From Anaerolineae bacterium (GTDB lineage: Bacteria > Chloroflexota > Anaerolineae > UBA3071), in contig JARYMM010000037.1 of assembly GCA_029907105.1 (NCBI GenBank), forward strand, positions 1-34,738: a stretch of 34,738 bases of DNA, read 5' to 3'. The position numbers and the translations under genes were made by a program. The number at the start of each line of letters is the position of its first letter. Positions within the stretch are counted from its first letter, which is position 1. Below are positions 7,730 through 15,824 of the stretch, piece after piece. The notes beneath the pieces were generated by a model. The model had not been told where the DNA came from, made no database searches, and worked only from the letters and a program-made list of their open reading frames with translations.

Positions 7730-8724
7730 AATCCAAGAACCAAAGCTCAAAGTCCAAAGCGGTTCACGAAGGGCACGAACGCTGCGCTCAGGGTGACATT
7801 TTCAGAGCAGAGGCGCGAAAGCCTTTCCTGTCTTTCGCGTCCTCTCGTGTGTTTCGTGCTCTGCCGCCGCCCCTGGCCCGGGCCGGCAAGCGGGTGGTGG
7901 TCTACCCGCGCTACTGGGCCCAGGCGCACGCCTGCCGTGGGGGCTTCCGCAAGTATGGCCATCTGTACCCGCAGAGAGTGCTTTTCATCGCCGGGCTGCC
8001 CAAGAGCGGCACCACCTGGCTGAAGAAGATGCTGGCCAGCTATCCCGGCTTTCACGAGCTGCTCATTCCCGACGTCGCCGCCTATGAGCTGGCCACGGGC
8101 GGCAGCCACGACTATGACCTGCCCGGCGACATGTTCTCGCGCCTGGCGGACATGTTGGTGGTCACCAAGATGCATGTGCACGGTTCGCCGCATAACGTTG
8201 CCCTGTTGCGGGCGGCAGGCGTGAGACACGTGGTGCTCACCCGCGACCTGCGGGATGTGGCGGTCAGCTACTTCTTCTACGTGCGTCAGACTCCCTGGCA
8301 CCCGGAGTATCCGCTATACGCCAGGCTTTCCGTAGCCGAGGGGCTGGCGGCGTTTGCCGGGCGCACGCTGCAGCCCTACATGGACTGGGTTCGCTCATGG
8401 CACGAGAATCGGGATGCGGAGTTGAGCCTCCAGGTGCGCTACGAGCAGATGCTTTCCGATCCCGTAGCCGTGATGAGCCGCGTCGCCGGGCACTTTCAAC
8501 TTGACAATTCACCGGAGACGGTGGGCCGGATCGTGGAGAGGTGCAGCTTTCGGGAACTGAGCGGGGGCCGGGGCCCGGGGCAGGAGAGCGAGGGCAGTTT
8601 CTTTCGCAAGGGCATCGTTGGGGATTGGAGGAATTACTTCACGCCCGAGCTCAAAGAAGGCTACAAGAGGCTGGCTGGGGATTTCCTCATCGAATTTGGC
8701 TATGAATCAGACTATTCCTGGTAA
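7726..8724 (+). CDS. PAPS-dependent sulfotransferase with a repeat-derived N-terminus
   Basis: This 332-residue protein is predicted to move sulfate from PAPS to a hydroxyl of the glycan or its lipid carrier. The 5'-phosphosulfate loop is FIAGLPKSGTTWLKKML near residues 86-102. The 3'-phosphate site is LTRDLRDVAVSYFFYV near 170-185, with the arginine and serine in place. The C-terminal FRKGIVGDWRNYFTPEL matches the RKGxxGDWKNxFT signature of the family. The ATG at 7726 overlaps the previous stop (ATGA), which supports it. However, residues 2-41 come from dispersed repeats and have no family counterpart. A GTG at 7849 would give a normal-length 291-residue enzyme and is the main alternative start. 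Confidence 0.88.
   Translation: MKSKNQSSKSKAVHEGHERCAQGDIFRAEARKPFLSFASSRVFRALPPPLARAGKRVVVYPRYWAQAHACRGGFRKYGHLYPQRVLFIAGLPKSGTTWLKKMLASYPGFHELLIPDVAAYELATGGSHDYDLPGDMFSRLADMLVVTKMHVHGSPHNVALLRAAGVRHVVLTRDLRDVAVSYFFYVRQTPWHPEYPLYARLSVAEGLAAFAGRTLQPYMDWVRSWHENRDAELSLQVRYEQMLSDPVAVMSRVAGHFQLDNSPETVGRIVERCSFRELSGGRGPGQESEGSFFRKGIVGDWRNYFTPELKEGYKRLAGDFLIEFGYESDYSW
7730..7848. repeat. Mosaic of dispersed repeats forming the 5' end of the sulfotransferase gene
   Basis: Three repeat types follow each other. First comes a CCAAG/CAAAG/TCCAAAG tract like that at 22767-22801. Next is CGCTGCGCTCAGGGTGACATTTTCAGAGCAG at about 7781-7810, matching one end of the ~120-bp element (18774-18803). Last is a GCGAAAG...CTTTCGC segment at about 7814-7838. 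All three are read through in frame if translation starts at 7726. Confidence 0.7.
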
Positions 8725-8878
8725 TCGGGTAGCTGTTCAGCCTGCCCGGTCTGGACTGCCAAGCTCAGAACGAAAGCGGCCTGATTCGGCTGGTATCTGG
8801 CCGGCCAAGCCGCCGGACATAGCTGTCCGGCGGGAGCCTGAATAGTTACGTGACCGGGGAAGATGGTAGAGGCTCGCC
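8725..8878. repeat. Intergenic nested hairpin repeat
   Basis: The gap holds a perfect 10-bp stem with a four-base loop (8810-8819 with 8824-8833). It lies inside a wider imperfect inverted repeat (8729-8742 with 8836-8849, 11 of 14 positions complementary). No T-tract follows, so intrinsic termination is not clear. An RNA hairpin affecting mRNA stability or a dispersed palindromic element are the likely readings. No promoter was convincing. Confidence 0.65.
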
Positions 8879-10105
8879 ATGCGCATCATGCTGCTTTCGA
8901 CGTACTACATGCCGGATCCTGCCGCTAATGGGGTATTGATGAGCTACCTGGCCGAGGACCTGGCGGCGATGGGGCACCAGGTGACCGTCTTGACGACCTT
9001 TCCCCATTACGGGAGCGGCCAGATTCAGGCGGGGCATAAGGGCAAACTCCTGCAGCGGGACAGGCAGGGCCCTGTGGATGTCTATCGCCTTTACGCCTAT
9101 GCCTCCCGACGCAAGGACCGGCTCTCCGGGCGGCTGCTGAATTACGCCACGTTCAACGCCCTCTGCGCCGTCGTGGGCTCCCTGGTGGGGAAGCAAGATG
9201 TGGTGTTGACGCCTTCTCCCCCGCTGACCAACGGCCTGGTGGCCGATGTCATTGGTCGCCTCCGGCGCATCCCTTTTGTCTATAACGTGCAGGACATCTA
9301 CCCGGATGTGGCCATCCGCATGGGGGTGCTGAGAGATCACAGGGCCATCGCCTTCTTCCGCCGGATGGAGGGCTACGTCTATCGCCGGGCGGCGGCGCTG
9401 GCGGTGATCTCCGAGGGCTTCCGACGTAACCTGCTGGACAAGGGTGTTCCCCCGGAGAAAGTCAGTGTCATTCCCAACTTCACAGACACGGCCTTCGTGC
9501 GCCCTTTGCCCAGGCAGAACGGGTTCAGCTCCCAGCAGGGACTGGATCACACCTTTGTTATCCTTTTTGCCGGCAACATGGGCTTCTCTCAGGGATTGGA
9601 GACCGTTTTGGAGGCGGCTGACCGCCTGAGGGATCGGAAGGACATGCTGTTTCTCCTGGTGGGAAACGGCGCGGCGAAGCCTCGCCTTATCGGCTACGCC
9701 CAGGAGCTTGGCCTGGAAAACGTCCGCTTCCTCCCCTTCCAACCCTACAGCGTGCTGCCGGAGATGTATGCGGCGTCCGATGTGTGCCTGGTGCCCTTGC
9801 GCAAGGGTTTCACCGCCGAATCGGTGCCCAGCAAGGTCTATACCATCGCCGCTGCCGCCCGTCCTCTTATCGCTGCCGTGGACAGTGACAGCGATGCTCA
9901 TCATCTGGTGCGGGAGGCGCGGTGCGGCCTGCAGGTGGAGCCGGAGAGTGCTCCGGCTTTGGCCGAGGCGATCCTGGCCCTGTACGCTGACCAGGAGCTG
10001 CGAGAAGCGCTGGGGCGCAACGGGCGGCGCTATGTGGAAGCGCATCACAGCCGGGAGGCTATAGCCCGGCAATATGCCCAATTGTTGCAGGAAGTGGCCG
10101 GATAA
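8879..10105 (+). CDS. GT4-family glycosyltransferase, WcaI/WbuB-like
   Basis: This is a 408-residue GT-B enzyme. The opening MRIMLLSTYYMPDPAANG and the segments LTTFPHYGSG, TPSPPLTNGLVADVIG and FVYNVQDIYPDVAIRMGVL follow the pattern of the WcaI/WbuB group, which adds amino sugars such as FucNAc or fucose to repeat units. The donor domain contains FAGNMGFSQGLETVLEAAD and, near residues 305-325, GFTAESVPSKVYTIAAAARPLI. In this subgroup that segment replaces the usual EX7E. The start is an ATG behind GGTAGAGG. It is preceded by a 154-bp repeat-filled gap, so it may be transcribed by read-through. The exact sugar is not determinable. Confidence 0.88.
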   Translation: MRIMLLSTYYMPDPAANGVLMSYLAEDLAAMGHQVTVLTTFPHYGSGQIQAGHKGKLLQRDRQGPVDVYRLYAYASRRKDRLSGRLLNYATFNALCAVVGSLVGKQDVVLTPSPPLTNGLVADVIGRLRRIPFVYNVQDIYPDVAIRMGVLRDHRAIAFFRRMEGYVYRRAAALAVISEGFRRNLLDKGVPPEKVSVIPNFTDTAFVRPLPRQNGFSSQQGLDHTFVILFAGNMGFSQGLETVLEAADRLRDRKDMLFLLVGNGAAKPRLIGYAQELGLENVRFLPFQPYSVLPEMYAASDVCLVPLRKGFTAESVPSKVYTIAAAARPLIAAVDSDSDAHHLVREARCGLQVEPESAPALAEAILALYADQELREALGRNGRRYVEAHHSREAIARQYAQLLQEVAG

Positions 10106-10233
10106 CGTAACACAGGCTTCAGCCTGTCCGCAGACGAACAAGGTAGAACCTCACACCTCAAACTACAAACTTCAAAAGGAGTGGCAAGGGAGCCAAAGTC
10201 CTGAGCAGGGCGAAGGAACAGGAGAGGAGGAGC
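10106..10233. repeat. Intergenic dispersed repeats with a 7-bp-stem palindrome
   Basis: ACAGGCT-TC-AGCCTGT at 10112-10127 is a small perfect palindrome right after the GT4 stop. It is followed by a CTCAAACTACAAACTTC tract and by GTCCTGAGCAGGGCGAAGGAACAGGAG at about 10198-10224. The last of these is a near copy of the sequence inside the gene at 24307-24331. The final GGAGAGGAGGAGC supplies the ribosome-binding site for the gene at 10234. Confidence 0.7.
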
Positions 10234-11286
10234 ATGGAGGGCGACACTGAAACGCAAAATCTGAGATCTGTCCTGATCACCGGCGGTGCCGGCTTCATCG
10301 GCTCACATCTGGCTGAGGCCCTGCTGGAGCGCGGCCATCAGGTCACCGTGATTGATAATCTGTCCACCGGCCGATTCGAGAACATCGCCCACCTGACCGG
10401 CCATCCCCGCTTTCGCTTCGCCATTGACACCATCACCAACGAAGTGGTGATGGACCGGTTGGTGAGCGAGTGCGACGTCATCTTTCACCTGGCGGCGGCG
10501 GTGGGGGTGGAATTGATTATCAAGAACCCGGTGCACGTCATCGAGACCAACATCCTGGGCACCCATGCCGTGCTCAAGGTGGCCAACCGCTACCGCAAGA
10601 AGGTGCTCATCGCCTCCACTTCGGAGATCTACGGCAAGAACAACCAGGTGCCTTTCAGCGAGGAGGACGACCGGCTGCTGGGGCCGACGACGAAGGCCCG
10701 CTGGAGCTATTCCACCTCCAAGGCGGTGGATGAGTTCCTGGGGCTGGCCTACCACCGCCAGATGGGGTTGCCCGTGGTGATCTTCCGGCTGTTCAACACC
10801 GTGGGGCCGCGGCAGACGGGGCAATACGGCATGGTGGTGCCGCGTTTCGTGCAGCAGGTGCTGCGCGGCGAGCCGCTGACCGTGTACGGCGACGGGCAGC
10901 AGACGCGCTGTTTCTGCGACGTGCAGGATGTTGTGCGGGCGCTCATCGGCCTGGCCGAGTGCCCGCAGGCGATCGGACAGGTGTTCAACGTCGGTTCGAC
11001 CGAGGAGGTAACGATTCTGGAACTGGCGCAGAAGGTATTGGCCTTGGCAGATGACATTCAAAGCAGCAGGGGAGCAAGGGAGCAAGGGAGCAGAGGAGAA
11101 GGGGAGAGGATCGTGTTTGTGCCCTATGCAGAGGCCTACGAGGTCGGCTTTGAGGACATGCGCCGGCGGGTGCCGGACATCCGCAAGATCAGGGCGCTCA
11201 TCGGGTGGGAACCGAAGATACCGTTAGAGGAGACACTGCGAAGGGTGATCGGTTACTATGCCATGTTGGAGGCCAGCCGACGATGA
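10234..11286 (+). CDS. NAD-dependent sugar epimerase/dehydratase (extended SDR)
   Basis: This 350-residue cytosolic enzyme acts on a nucleotide sugar. The NAD-binding TGGAGFIGSHLAE is at residues ~12-24. D41 in VIDNLSTG fits NAD preference. The catalytic set is S/T in ASTSEIYG near 128 and Y..K in YSTSKAVDEFLG near 159. RLFNTVGPRQ and the later VYGDGQQTRCFCDVQDVVRA are typical of UDP- or dTDP-sugar epimerases and dehydratases. I cannot separate 4-epimerase, decarboxylase or dehydratase function. Residues ~278-293 (SSRGAREQGSRGEGER) are encoded by a purine-rich 8-bp tandem repeat inserted before the substrate-binding tail. The start follows GGAGAGGAGGAGC, and the stop overlaps the flippase start (ATGA). 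Confidence 0.88.
   Translation: MEGDTETQNLRSVLITGGAGFIGSHLAEALLERGHQVTVIDNLSTGRFENIAHLTGHPRFRFAIDTITNEVVMDRLVSECDVIFHLAAAVGVELIIKNPVHVIETNILGTHAVLKVANRYRKKVLIASTSEIYGKNNQVPFSEEDDRLLGPTTKARWSYSTSKAVDEFLGLAYHRQMGLPVVIFRLFNTVGPRQTGQYGMVVPRFVQQVLRGEPLTVYGDGQQTRCFCDVQDVVRALIGLAECPQAIGQVFNVGSTEEVTILELAQKVLALADDIQSSRGAREQGSRGEGERIVFVPYAEAYEVGFEDMRRRVPDIRKIRALIGWEPKIPLEETLRRVIGYYAMLEASRR
11068..11110 (+). repeat. Purine-rich 8-bp tandem repeat in frame in the epimerase gene
   Basis: Units of the form GGGAGCAA/GGGAGCAG repeat about five times with drift, giving SRGAREQGSRGEGER. The same GGGAGCA unit occurs near 24281-24297 inside another gene and at 25232-25250 between genes. Confidence 0.75.
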
Positions 11287-12785
11287 ACAGGCCTGCGAGT
11301 CCCTTGCGCAGGGTAGTCCGTAACACGGGCTTCCAGGGGCTGACCTTCGGCACTCTGGCGCTTGCCAATGCCGTTATTGTCATCGCCGTGGGCCGAATTG
11401 CCGGGCCTGACAAGCTGGGGAGCCTTTCTTTCGCCATCACGGTCACCCTGCTCGGCTCGATTCTCGGCGATCTGGGCATCAGCATGCTGTTGACTCGAGA
11501 GGCTTCCCGTCTGCGCGAGCAGCCTGAGAGCGTGGCCGTGTTGGCCGGCAATGGCCTGGCCATCAGTACGTTGCTTGGCCTTCTGATGGTTGCAGCGGCT
11601 AACCTGGTCGCCCCCTTTGTTGGCGTCTCTCCCGAAAGCGTTGCCGGCATCAGGATTGTCGCCGTGGGTGTTGGATTTTCTGCCCTTTCCAGCATTTTAA
11701 AGGGCGTGTTTTATGCTTATGAAAAGATGCACTATGAGACCGTTTACGTCGTATTACAGGAACTGGTGTATGTTGTACTGGCTCTGTTCTTTCTCGGTGC
11801 ATCACTCCCTTTTGTCTGGGTGTTTTGGGCATATAGCGCCTCACGGCTTGTGGGTCTGATCGCGGCTGTTATCATTTACGGGAGGCGAATCGGGCCGCTG
11901 CGTTTATCGTTCACCTGGCCGGTCTGGCGTTCTCTCATCTGGCAGGGTTTGCCATTTGCCGCCAATTCTGCACTGGCCCTCATCTACATTCGATCCGATG
12001 TTATCTTGCTTGGTTTGCTGGCGGGCAGTGTGGCCGTAGGTATCTATGAAGCCGGGGCTGTAGTCGGGGTACGGGCCAATGTGGTGGCGAGGATGGTCAC
12101 AAACTCCATGCTGCCTTCCCTCGCCCGCGACTATCCGGCGAAGGTGTCCAGCTTTGAGACAAAGACTGTGGCTGTGATGCGCTATCTCCTGCTGATAGGT
12201 GTGCCTATGTCTATCGTTCTGGCCACCTTTTCCTCTGAGATCATAGCCCTGTTCTACGGTGAGCAATTCAAGGCTTCGGTATTGATATTCGCCATTCTGG
12301 CCATCATCGTCCCTTTGCGCTTCCTGAGCAACGTTCTGGCGACGGGCTTAACCGCCAGCAATGCACAAGGGATGCGTACTCTGGCTGTGTTTGTGGCCAG
12401 CGTGATTAACGTACTTCTCAATCTGCTGCTTATACCTGATTACAGCTATCTTGGGGCCGCCATCAGCAGCGTGGCGACGGAGTTGTGTCTGTTTTTGATC
12501 CTGTTCTATTTCTTGCGCGGGAGGATCCGTTTTGCCATTCGAGCGGCGTACTTGCGTCTATGTGTGATTCTCCTTATACCGGTGTGTCCCGTGGCCCTTG
12601 TCCTGTGTTCTGTTTTGCCAGGTTGGGTGGCGGCATCAGGTGGCGTGGCTGTATACTCTTTTGTTGCCTGGCAATTGATCTTGACGCCGGGGGAGCGCGC
12701 GTATTTGAGGGGAGCAGCTCTCCGCTGTGCATGTTTGTTGGGGATCGGAACGTCAGGATCAAATCCGGCTGGAGGGGGTGGTTGA
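11283..12785 (+). CDS. Wzx-type polysaccharide flippase (MATE/MOP superfamily)
   Basis: This 500-residue protein is predicted to flip the finished lipid-linked repeat unit across the cytoplasmic membrane. About twelve to fourteen hydrophobic helices alternate with short loops across the whole length. The N-terminal RNTGFQGLTFGTLALANAVIVIAVGRIAGPDKLG is the usual first helix of Wzx proteins. IWQGLPFAANSALALIYIRSDVILLG and LFYGEQFKASVLIFAIL occupy their usual places. It starts in the stop of the epimerase gene (ATGA). It is the only flippase in the window, so all repeat-unit export would have to pass through it or through a system encoded elsewhere. The sulfotransferase follows three bases after its stop. 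Confidence 0.9.
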   Translation: MNRPASPLRRVVRNTGFQGLTFGTLALANAVIVIAVGRIAGPDKLGSLSFAITVTLLGSILGDLGISMLLTREASRLREQPESVAVLAGNGLAISTLLGLLMVAAANLVAPFVGVSPESVAGIRIVAVGVGFSALSSILKGVFYAYEKMHYETVYVVLQELVYVVLALFFLGASLPFVWVFWAYSASRLVGLIAAVIIYGRRIGPLRLSFTWPVWRSLIWQGLPFAANSALALIYIRSDVILLGLLAGSVAVGIYEAGAVVGVRANVVARMVTNSMLPSLARDYPAKVSSFETKTVAVMRYLLLIGVPMSIVLATFSSEIIALFYGEQFKASVLIFAILAIIVPLRFLSNVLATGLTASNAQGMRTLAVFVASVINVLLNLLLIPDYSYLGAAISSVATELCLFLILFYFLRGRIRFAIRAAYLRLCVILLIPVCPVALVLCSVLPGWVAASGGVAVYSFVAWQLILTPGERAYLRGAALRCACLLGIGTSGSNPAGGGG

Positions 12786-12788
12786 CCG

Positions 12789-13709
12789 ATGGCCGAGGTC
12801 CTCTACATAGCGGGGTATGGGCGCAGCGGTTCAACGGTACTGGACGTATTGCTTGGCAATCATCCGGCCATGTTCGGTGCCGGGGAGCTGACGAATTTCT
12901 TCGAGGAATGGCTTCGCGGGGGCCTGTGCTCGTGCGGGAACCTCTATCCCGAGTGTGTATTCTGGCAAGAGGTGATGAATCACCTTCATTCTGTTATCCC
13001 CGGGATGAACCCTTCTGTGGCCGCCCAGGTCACCAGAAGATTGGAATCCACACTAACCTGGAAACGCTCATTGACCGGGAGCAATGTCTCCGACCGGCAG
13101 TTCTATGGCCAGCTCTGGGGAGCAATGATAGCGGCTATTGCCCAGGTAAGTGGCAAAAGTATTATCGTTGATTCCTCCAAGAGCACGCGAGCCAGCGCAC
13201 GACGGGCATTATGCCTGACCCGGCTATGTGGCCTCGATGTGAAGGCCATTCACCTTGTGCGAGACCCAAGGGCTACCATGTGGTCCCTTCTGCGGGGGAG
13301 CAATGTTAAGCTGGAAAGGGGGCAGCCCGCTGCTTTACGGGGCGGTGTGGCCAGAGCGCTGATCGGTTGGGGGATAACGAACCTGTCCGTGCACCTTCAG
13401 GAGATCATCCACCCTCAGTTGAAGGTGTACCGGCTGCGCTACGAGGATCTCGTAAGCGATCCTGTTCAGGAACTACACAAACTTGGTGCTTTTCTGGATA
13501 TGGATTTGGGGCCTGTCGAGGAATTGATCGTCAATGGATGCGCTCTCCATCCGGGGCACGGTGTGGCCGGGAACCGGGTGCGCCGGCAGGGGCCCGTGCG
13601 GCTGAAGCCTGACGAGGCGTGGAAAACGCTGTTGCCGGCTTACGCCAGAAAACTGGCCTGGTTGACATGGCCACTGGCTTACAGGTATGGTTACGATGTT
13701 CTTCAATAG
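12789..13709 (+). CDS. Sulfotransferase family protein
   Basis: This is a 306-residue PAPS-dependent sulfotransferase candidate. The 5'-phosphosulfate loop YGRSGSTVLDVLLGNHP sits at residues ~9-25. The 3'-phosphate motif VRDPRATMWSLLRG lies near 157-170. RLRYEDLVSDP near 217-227 is the usual following strand and helix. It has two close cysteines, CSCGNLYPEC, near residues 48-57, which may bind metal or form a disulfide. It is only distantly similar to the other sulfotransferase at 7726, so the two probably modify different positions. It sits directly after the flippase, within the same transcript. Confidence 0.85.
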   Translation: MAEVLYIAGYGRSGSTVLDVLLGNHPAMFGAGELTNFFEEWLRGGLCSCGNLYPECVFWQEVMNHLHSVIPGMNPSVAAQVTRRLESTLTWKRSLTGSNVSDRQFYGQLWGAMIAAIAQVSGKSIIVDSSKSTRASARRALCLTRLCGLDVKAIHLVRDPRATMWSLLRGSNVKLERGQPAALRGGVARALIGWGITNLSVHLQEIIHPQLKVYRLRYEDLVSDPVQELHKLGAFLDMDLGPVEELIVNGCALHPGHGVAGNRVRRQGPVRLKPDEAWKTLLPAYARKLAWLTWPLAYRYGYDVLQ

Positions 13710-13801
13710 CCCTCGATACAATCACCCGTTCATGAATCGACCGAAGAGGGCATAGGGTGCGATCGCAGTGAGCAAAGAAGCGGAAGGAGTTGATACAGAC
13801 G

Positions 13802-15394
13802 ATGCCATCAAAAGAAGACAGCCACCGGCGACTGGGTGCAGCATGGGAGAAGACAACCCGTTGGGGCCTGTTACTGGCCATTTTTCTCCTGCCAGTCCTC
13901 AAGTCCGTAGACTTGCCTATGATAGGACCCAGACTGACCATCGTGGAGGTGGTCCTGCTGCCGGTAACCACGCTGTGGTTGCTGGGAACGATCAGGGATT
14001 TTCGGCCTCAAGCGCCTCGTCTCTTGGTTGATTACCTGCTTGCAGGGTTTCTTCTGGTGTCCATCGCTTCCGGCTGGACCGTGCTCCATGAACAGCCGAC
14101 GACCATCGCTCTGGTGCAGTTTGGCTTCGAAATATTCACTTTTGTCTATTTGGTTCTCTTTTTTGTCATGGCCCGCGGCTTCCTTGCCGAGCCCTCTTTT
14201 TTCAAAACGTCGTTGTACGTCTGGCTCCTTGCCCTGGGTGTGGTGAGTTTCCTGGGCCTGATAGGTATCGGCGAGCTGTTCCTCTGTCACCGACCGCTCT
14301 CGGCGCTGGTAAACAAGGACAACGCCCGCCTGATCCTGACGCTTCGTAACCCTAACCAGGCCGCTCTCTATCTGTTGCCCACAATGCTATTCTTTGGAGC
14401 GTTGTGGTTCTCTGGCCAGGAACTTCCCCGTTGGCGTCGCTGGCTGCCCATCGTCCTGCTTGTGGCCGTGATCGCCCTGTACTTCACGGGCTCGAAAGGG
14501 GGTTGGATGGGATGGGCGGCCGGCATGATCCCGCTGGTATGGATCGGTTGGCGTCAAAGGCGTACCTGGATCAGCCTGGGCATCGTTCTGCTTGTGGTTC
14601 TAGGTCTCTGGTTTGCCGTGAGCGTGGCCAGAACAGAAGGGAACGTCTGTCTGAGATACCTGGCCAGGACCACGTACGCGGTGACCGTTGACCTGCCCTC
14701 GGTTATGGACACCCTTAGCCAGCGGGCGGTAAAATGGTTGAGCTTCGAGAACCTGGGAAAGAGCGTCAGTATCACTACAAGCAAGAGCCCGGAAGGGGGA
14801 GAGGGTGTTGCCATAGACGAGAGCCCGGAAGGGGAAGAGAGCATAGATTTGGACAGCATAGACTTAGAAGCGATTGATAGCATGAGAGGAGGCTACAGCA
14901 AGACGGTTTCCGGCAGAACGATTTCAGGGGGCGTCACGCGGTTGATTCTGGCAAACTATACTCTCCGGATTGTGAAAAAACATCCTTTGATTGGCATCGG
15001 ATTGGGGACGATGGAACTTTACATGGATGAATTGACCGGCATCAAGCCCACTACTGCCCACAACACGTTTCTCACGCTCTGGGCGGAGACGGGGAGTATA
15101 GGGGTGTTGTTCTTCGCAGGGGCCATCTTGCTGAGCCTGCTCACCGGCCTTAGAAACATTCGTCAGGCGCATACTCCTTTTGAGCGCGCCGTCGGTTGGG
15201 GCTTATTGTCAGCACTGCTCGGCCTGTTGGTGATCGGGCTGACGCATGACGCTCAGCGCCAGCGGCTGATGTGGCTTCTCATGGCCATGATTTTCGCCCA
15301 GCGAGAGAGACTGCGGTGCTCGCTGGACGGTCAAGCCCAGCGGGAAAGCAGTGGACTTGACGGTCTCCCCCTTACCCTCCCCGCCGACGGGTAG
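13802..15394 (+). CDS. O-antigen polymerase/ligase-like membrane protein with acidic repeat insert
   Basis: This is a 530-residue multi-spanning protein of the Wzy/WaaL family. Hydrophobic helices fill residues ~20-270 and 410-500. The large external loop between them holds the signature HPLIGIGLGTMELYM...TAHNTFLTLWAETGSIGVLFF near residues 395-440. Within the loop, residues ~328-357 are an acidic repeat (SPEGGEG, SPEGEE, SIDLDSIDLE). The last dozen residues (GLPLTLPADG) come from a dispersed repeat that also provides the stop codon. ATG 13802 is chosen, with AAGGAG at 13784-13789. TTG 13790 is in frame but directly abuts that Shine-Dalgarno sequence. Confidence 0.85.
   Translation: MPSKEDSHRRLGAAWEKTTRWGLLLAIFLLPVLKSVDLPMIGPRLTIVEVVLLPVTTLWLLGTIRDFRPQAPRLLVDYLLAGFLLVSIASGWTVLHEQPTTIALVQFGFEIFTFVYLVLFFVMARGFLAEPSFFKTSLYVWLLALGVVSFLGLIGIGELFLCHRPLSALVNKDNARLILTLRNPNQAALYLLPTMLFFGALWFSGQELPRWRRWLPIVLLVAVIALYFTGSKGGWMGWAAGMIPLVWIGWRQRRTWISLGIVLLVVLGLWFAVSVARTEGNVCLRYLARTTYAVTVDLPSVMDTLSQRAVKWLSFENLGKSVSITTSKSPEGGEGVAIDESPEGEESIDLDSIDLEAIDSMRGGYSKTVSGRTISGGVTRLILANYTLRIVKKHPLIGIGLGTMELYMDELTGIKPTTAHNTFLTLWAETGSIGVLFFAGAILLSLLTGLRNIRQAHTPFERAVGWGLLSALLGLLVIGLTHDAQRQRLMWLLMAMIFAQRERLRCSLDGQAQRESSGLDGLPLTLPADG
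14784..14870 (+). repeat. In-frame tandem repeats in the external loop of a Wzy protein
   Basis: AGAGCCCGGAAGGGG occurs at 14784 and again exactly 36 bp (12 codons) later at 14820. Next come two 15-bp units (14841-14855 and 14856-14870) encoding SIDLD and SIDLE. All spacings are multiples of three. The result is a negatively charged loop segment. Confidence 0.75.
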
Positions 15395-15824
15395 GGCAGT
15401 GGTGGGGATTGCTTCGTCGCAAACTGCGCCCCTGCTCAGAAACTTGGCTCGTCATTGCGAGCCGAAGCCCTGAGCAAAGCGAAGGGGCAGCGAAGCAATC
15501 CCCACCCTGCGAATTGGGGATTGCTTCGGCGGAAAAACCGCCGCCTCGCAATGACAGGATGGACGGTGTTTCTGTCCTTTAGAATGGCGGGCCGCGCCAT
15601 GGCCGACTCGCAATGACCCTGCTCAGAAACTTGGCTCGTCATTGCGAGCCGAAGCCCTGAGCAAAGCGAAGGGGCAGCGAAGCAATCCCCACCCTGCGAA
15701 TTGGGGATTGCTTCGGCGGAAAAACCGCCGCCTCGCAATGACAGGATGGGCGGTGTTTCTGCCCTTTAGAATGGCGGGCCGCGCCATGGCCGACTCGCAA
15801 TGACCCTGAGTTGGACTGTACAGA
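15395..15824. repeat. Intergenic region with a 187-bp tandem duplication of a nested inverted repeat
   Basis: This 430-bp region has no credible gene. Two consecutive units, 15430-15616 and 15617-15803, are 187 bp each and differ at only two positions. Each unit carries terminal inverted repeats GTCATTGCGAG (15451, 15638) and CTCGCAATGAC (15545, 15732). Inside these is a second pair, GAAGCAATCCCC with GGGGATTGCTTC. This is the layout of a non-autonomous, MITE-like element. A partial piece, GGGGATTGCTTCG, stands just upstream at 15405. The second copy ends 21 bases before the next ATG. Short minus-strand reading frames here are repeat artefacts. Confidence 0.9.

Noticed and set aside
12485..13171. 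228-residue plus-strand frame across the flippase/sulfotransferase junction
   Set aside because: It overlaps both genes in another frame and lacks any recognisable motif.
13710..13801. Possible terminator or promoter between the second sulfotransferase and second Wzy gene
   Set aside because: GCCCTC/GAGGGC arms are distant and short, and no -35/-10 pair with acceptable spacing was found.
15395..15824. Possible CRISPR array or small minus-strand genes
   Set aside because: There are only two long tandem units with no spacers, and the short frames are made entirely of repeat sequence.
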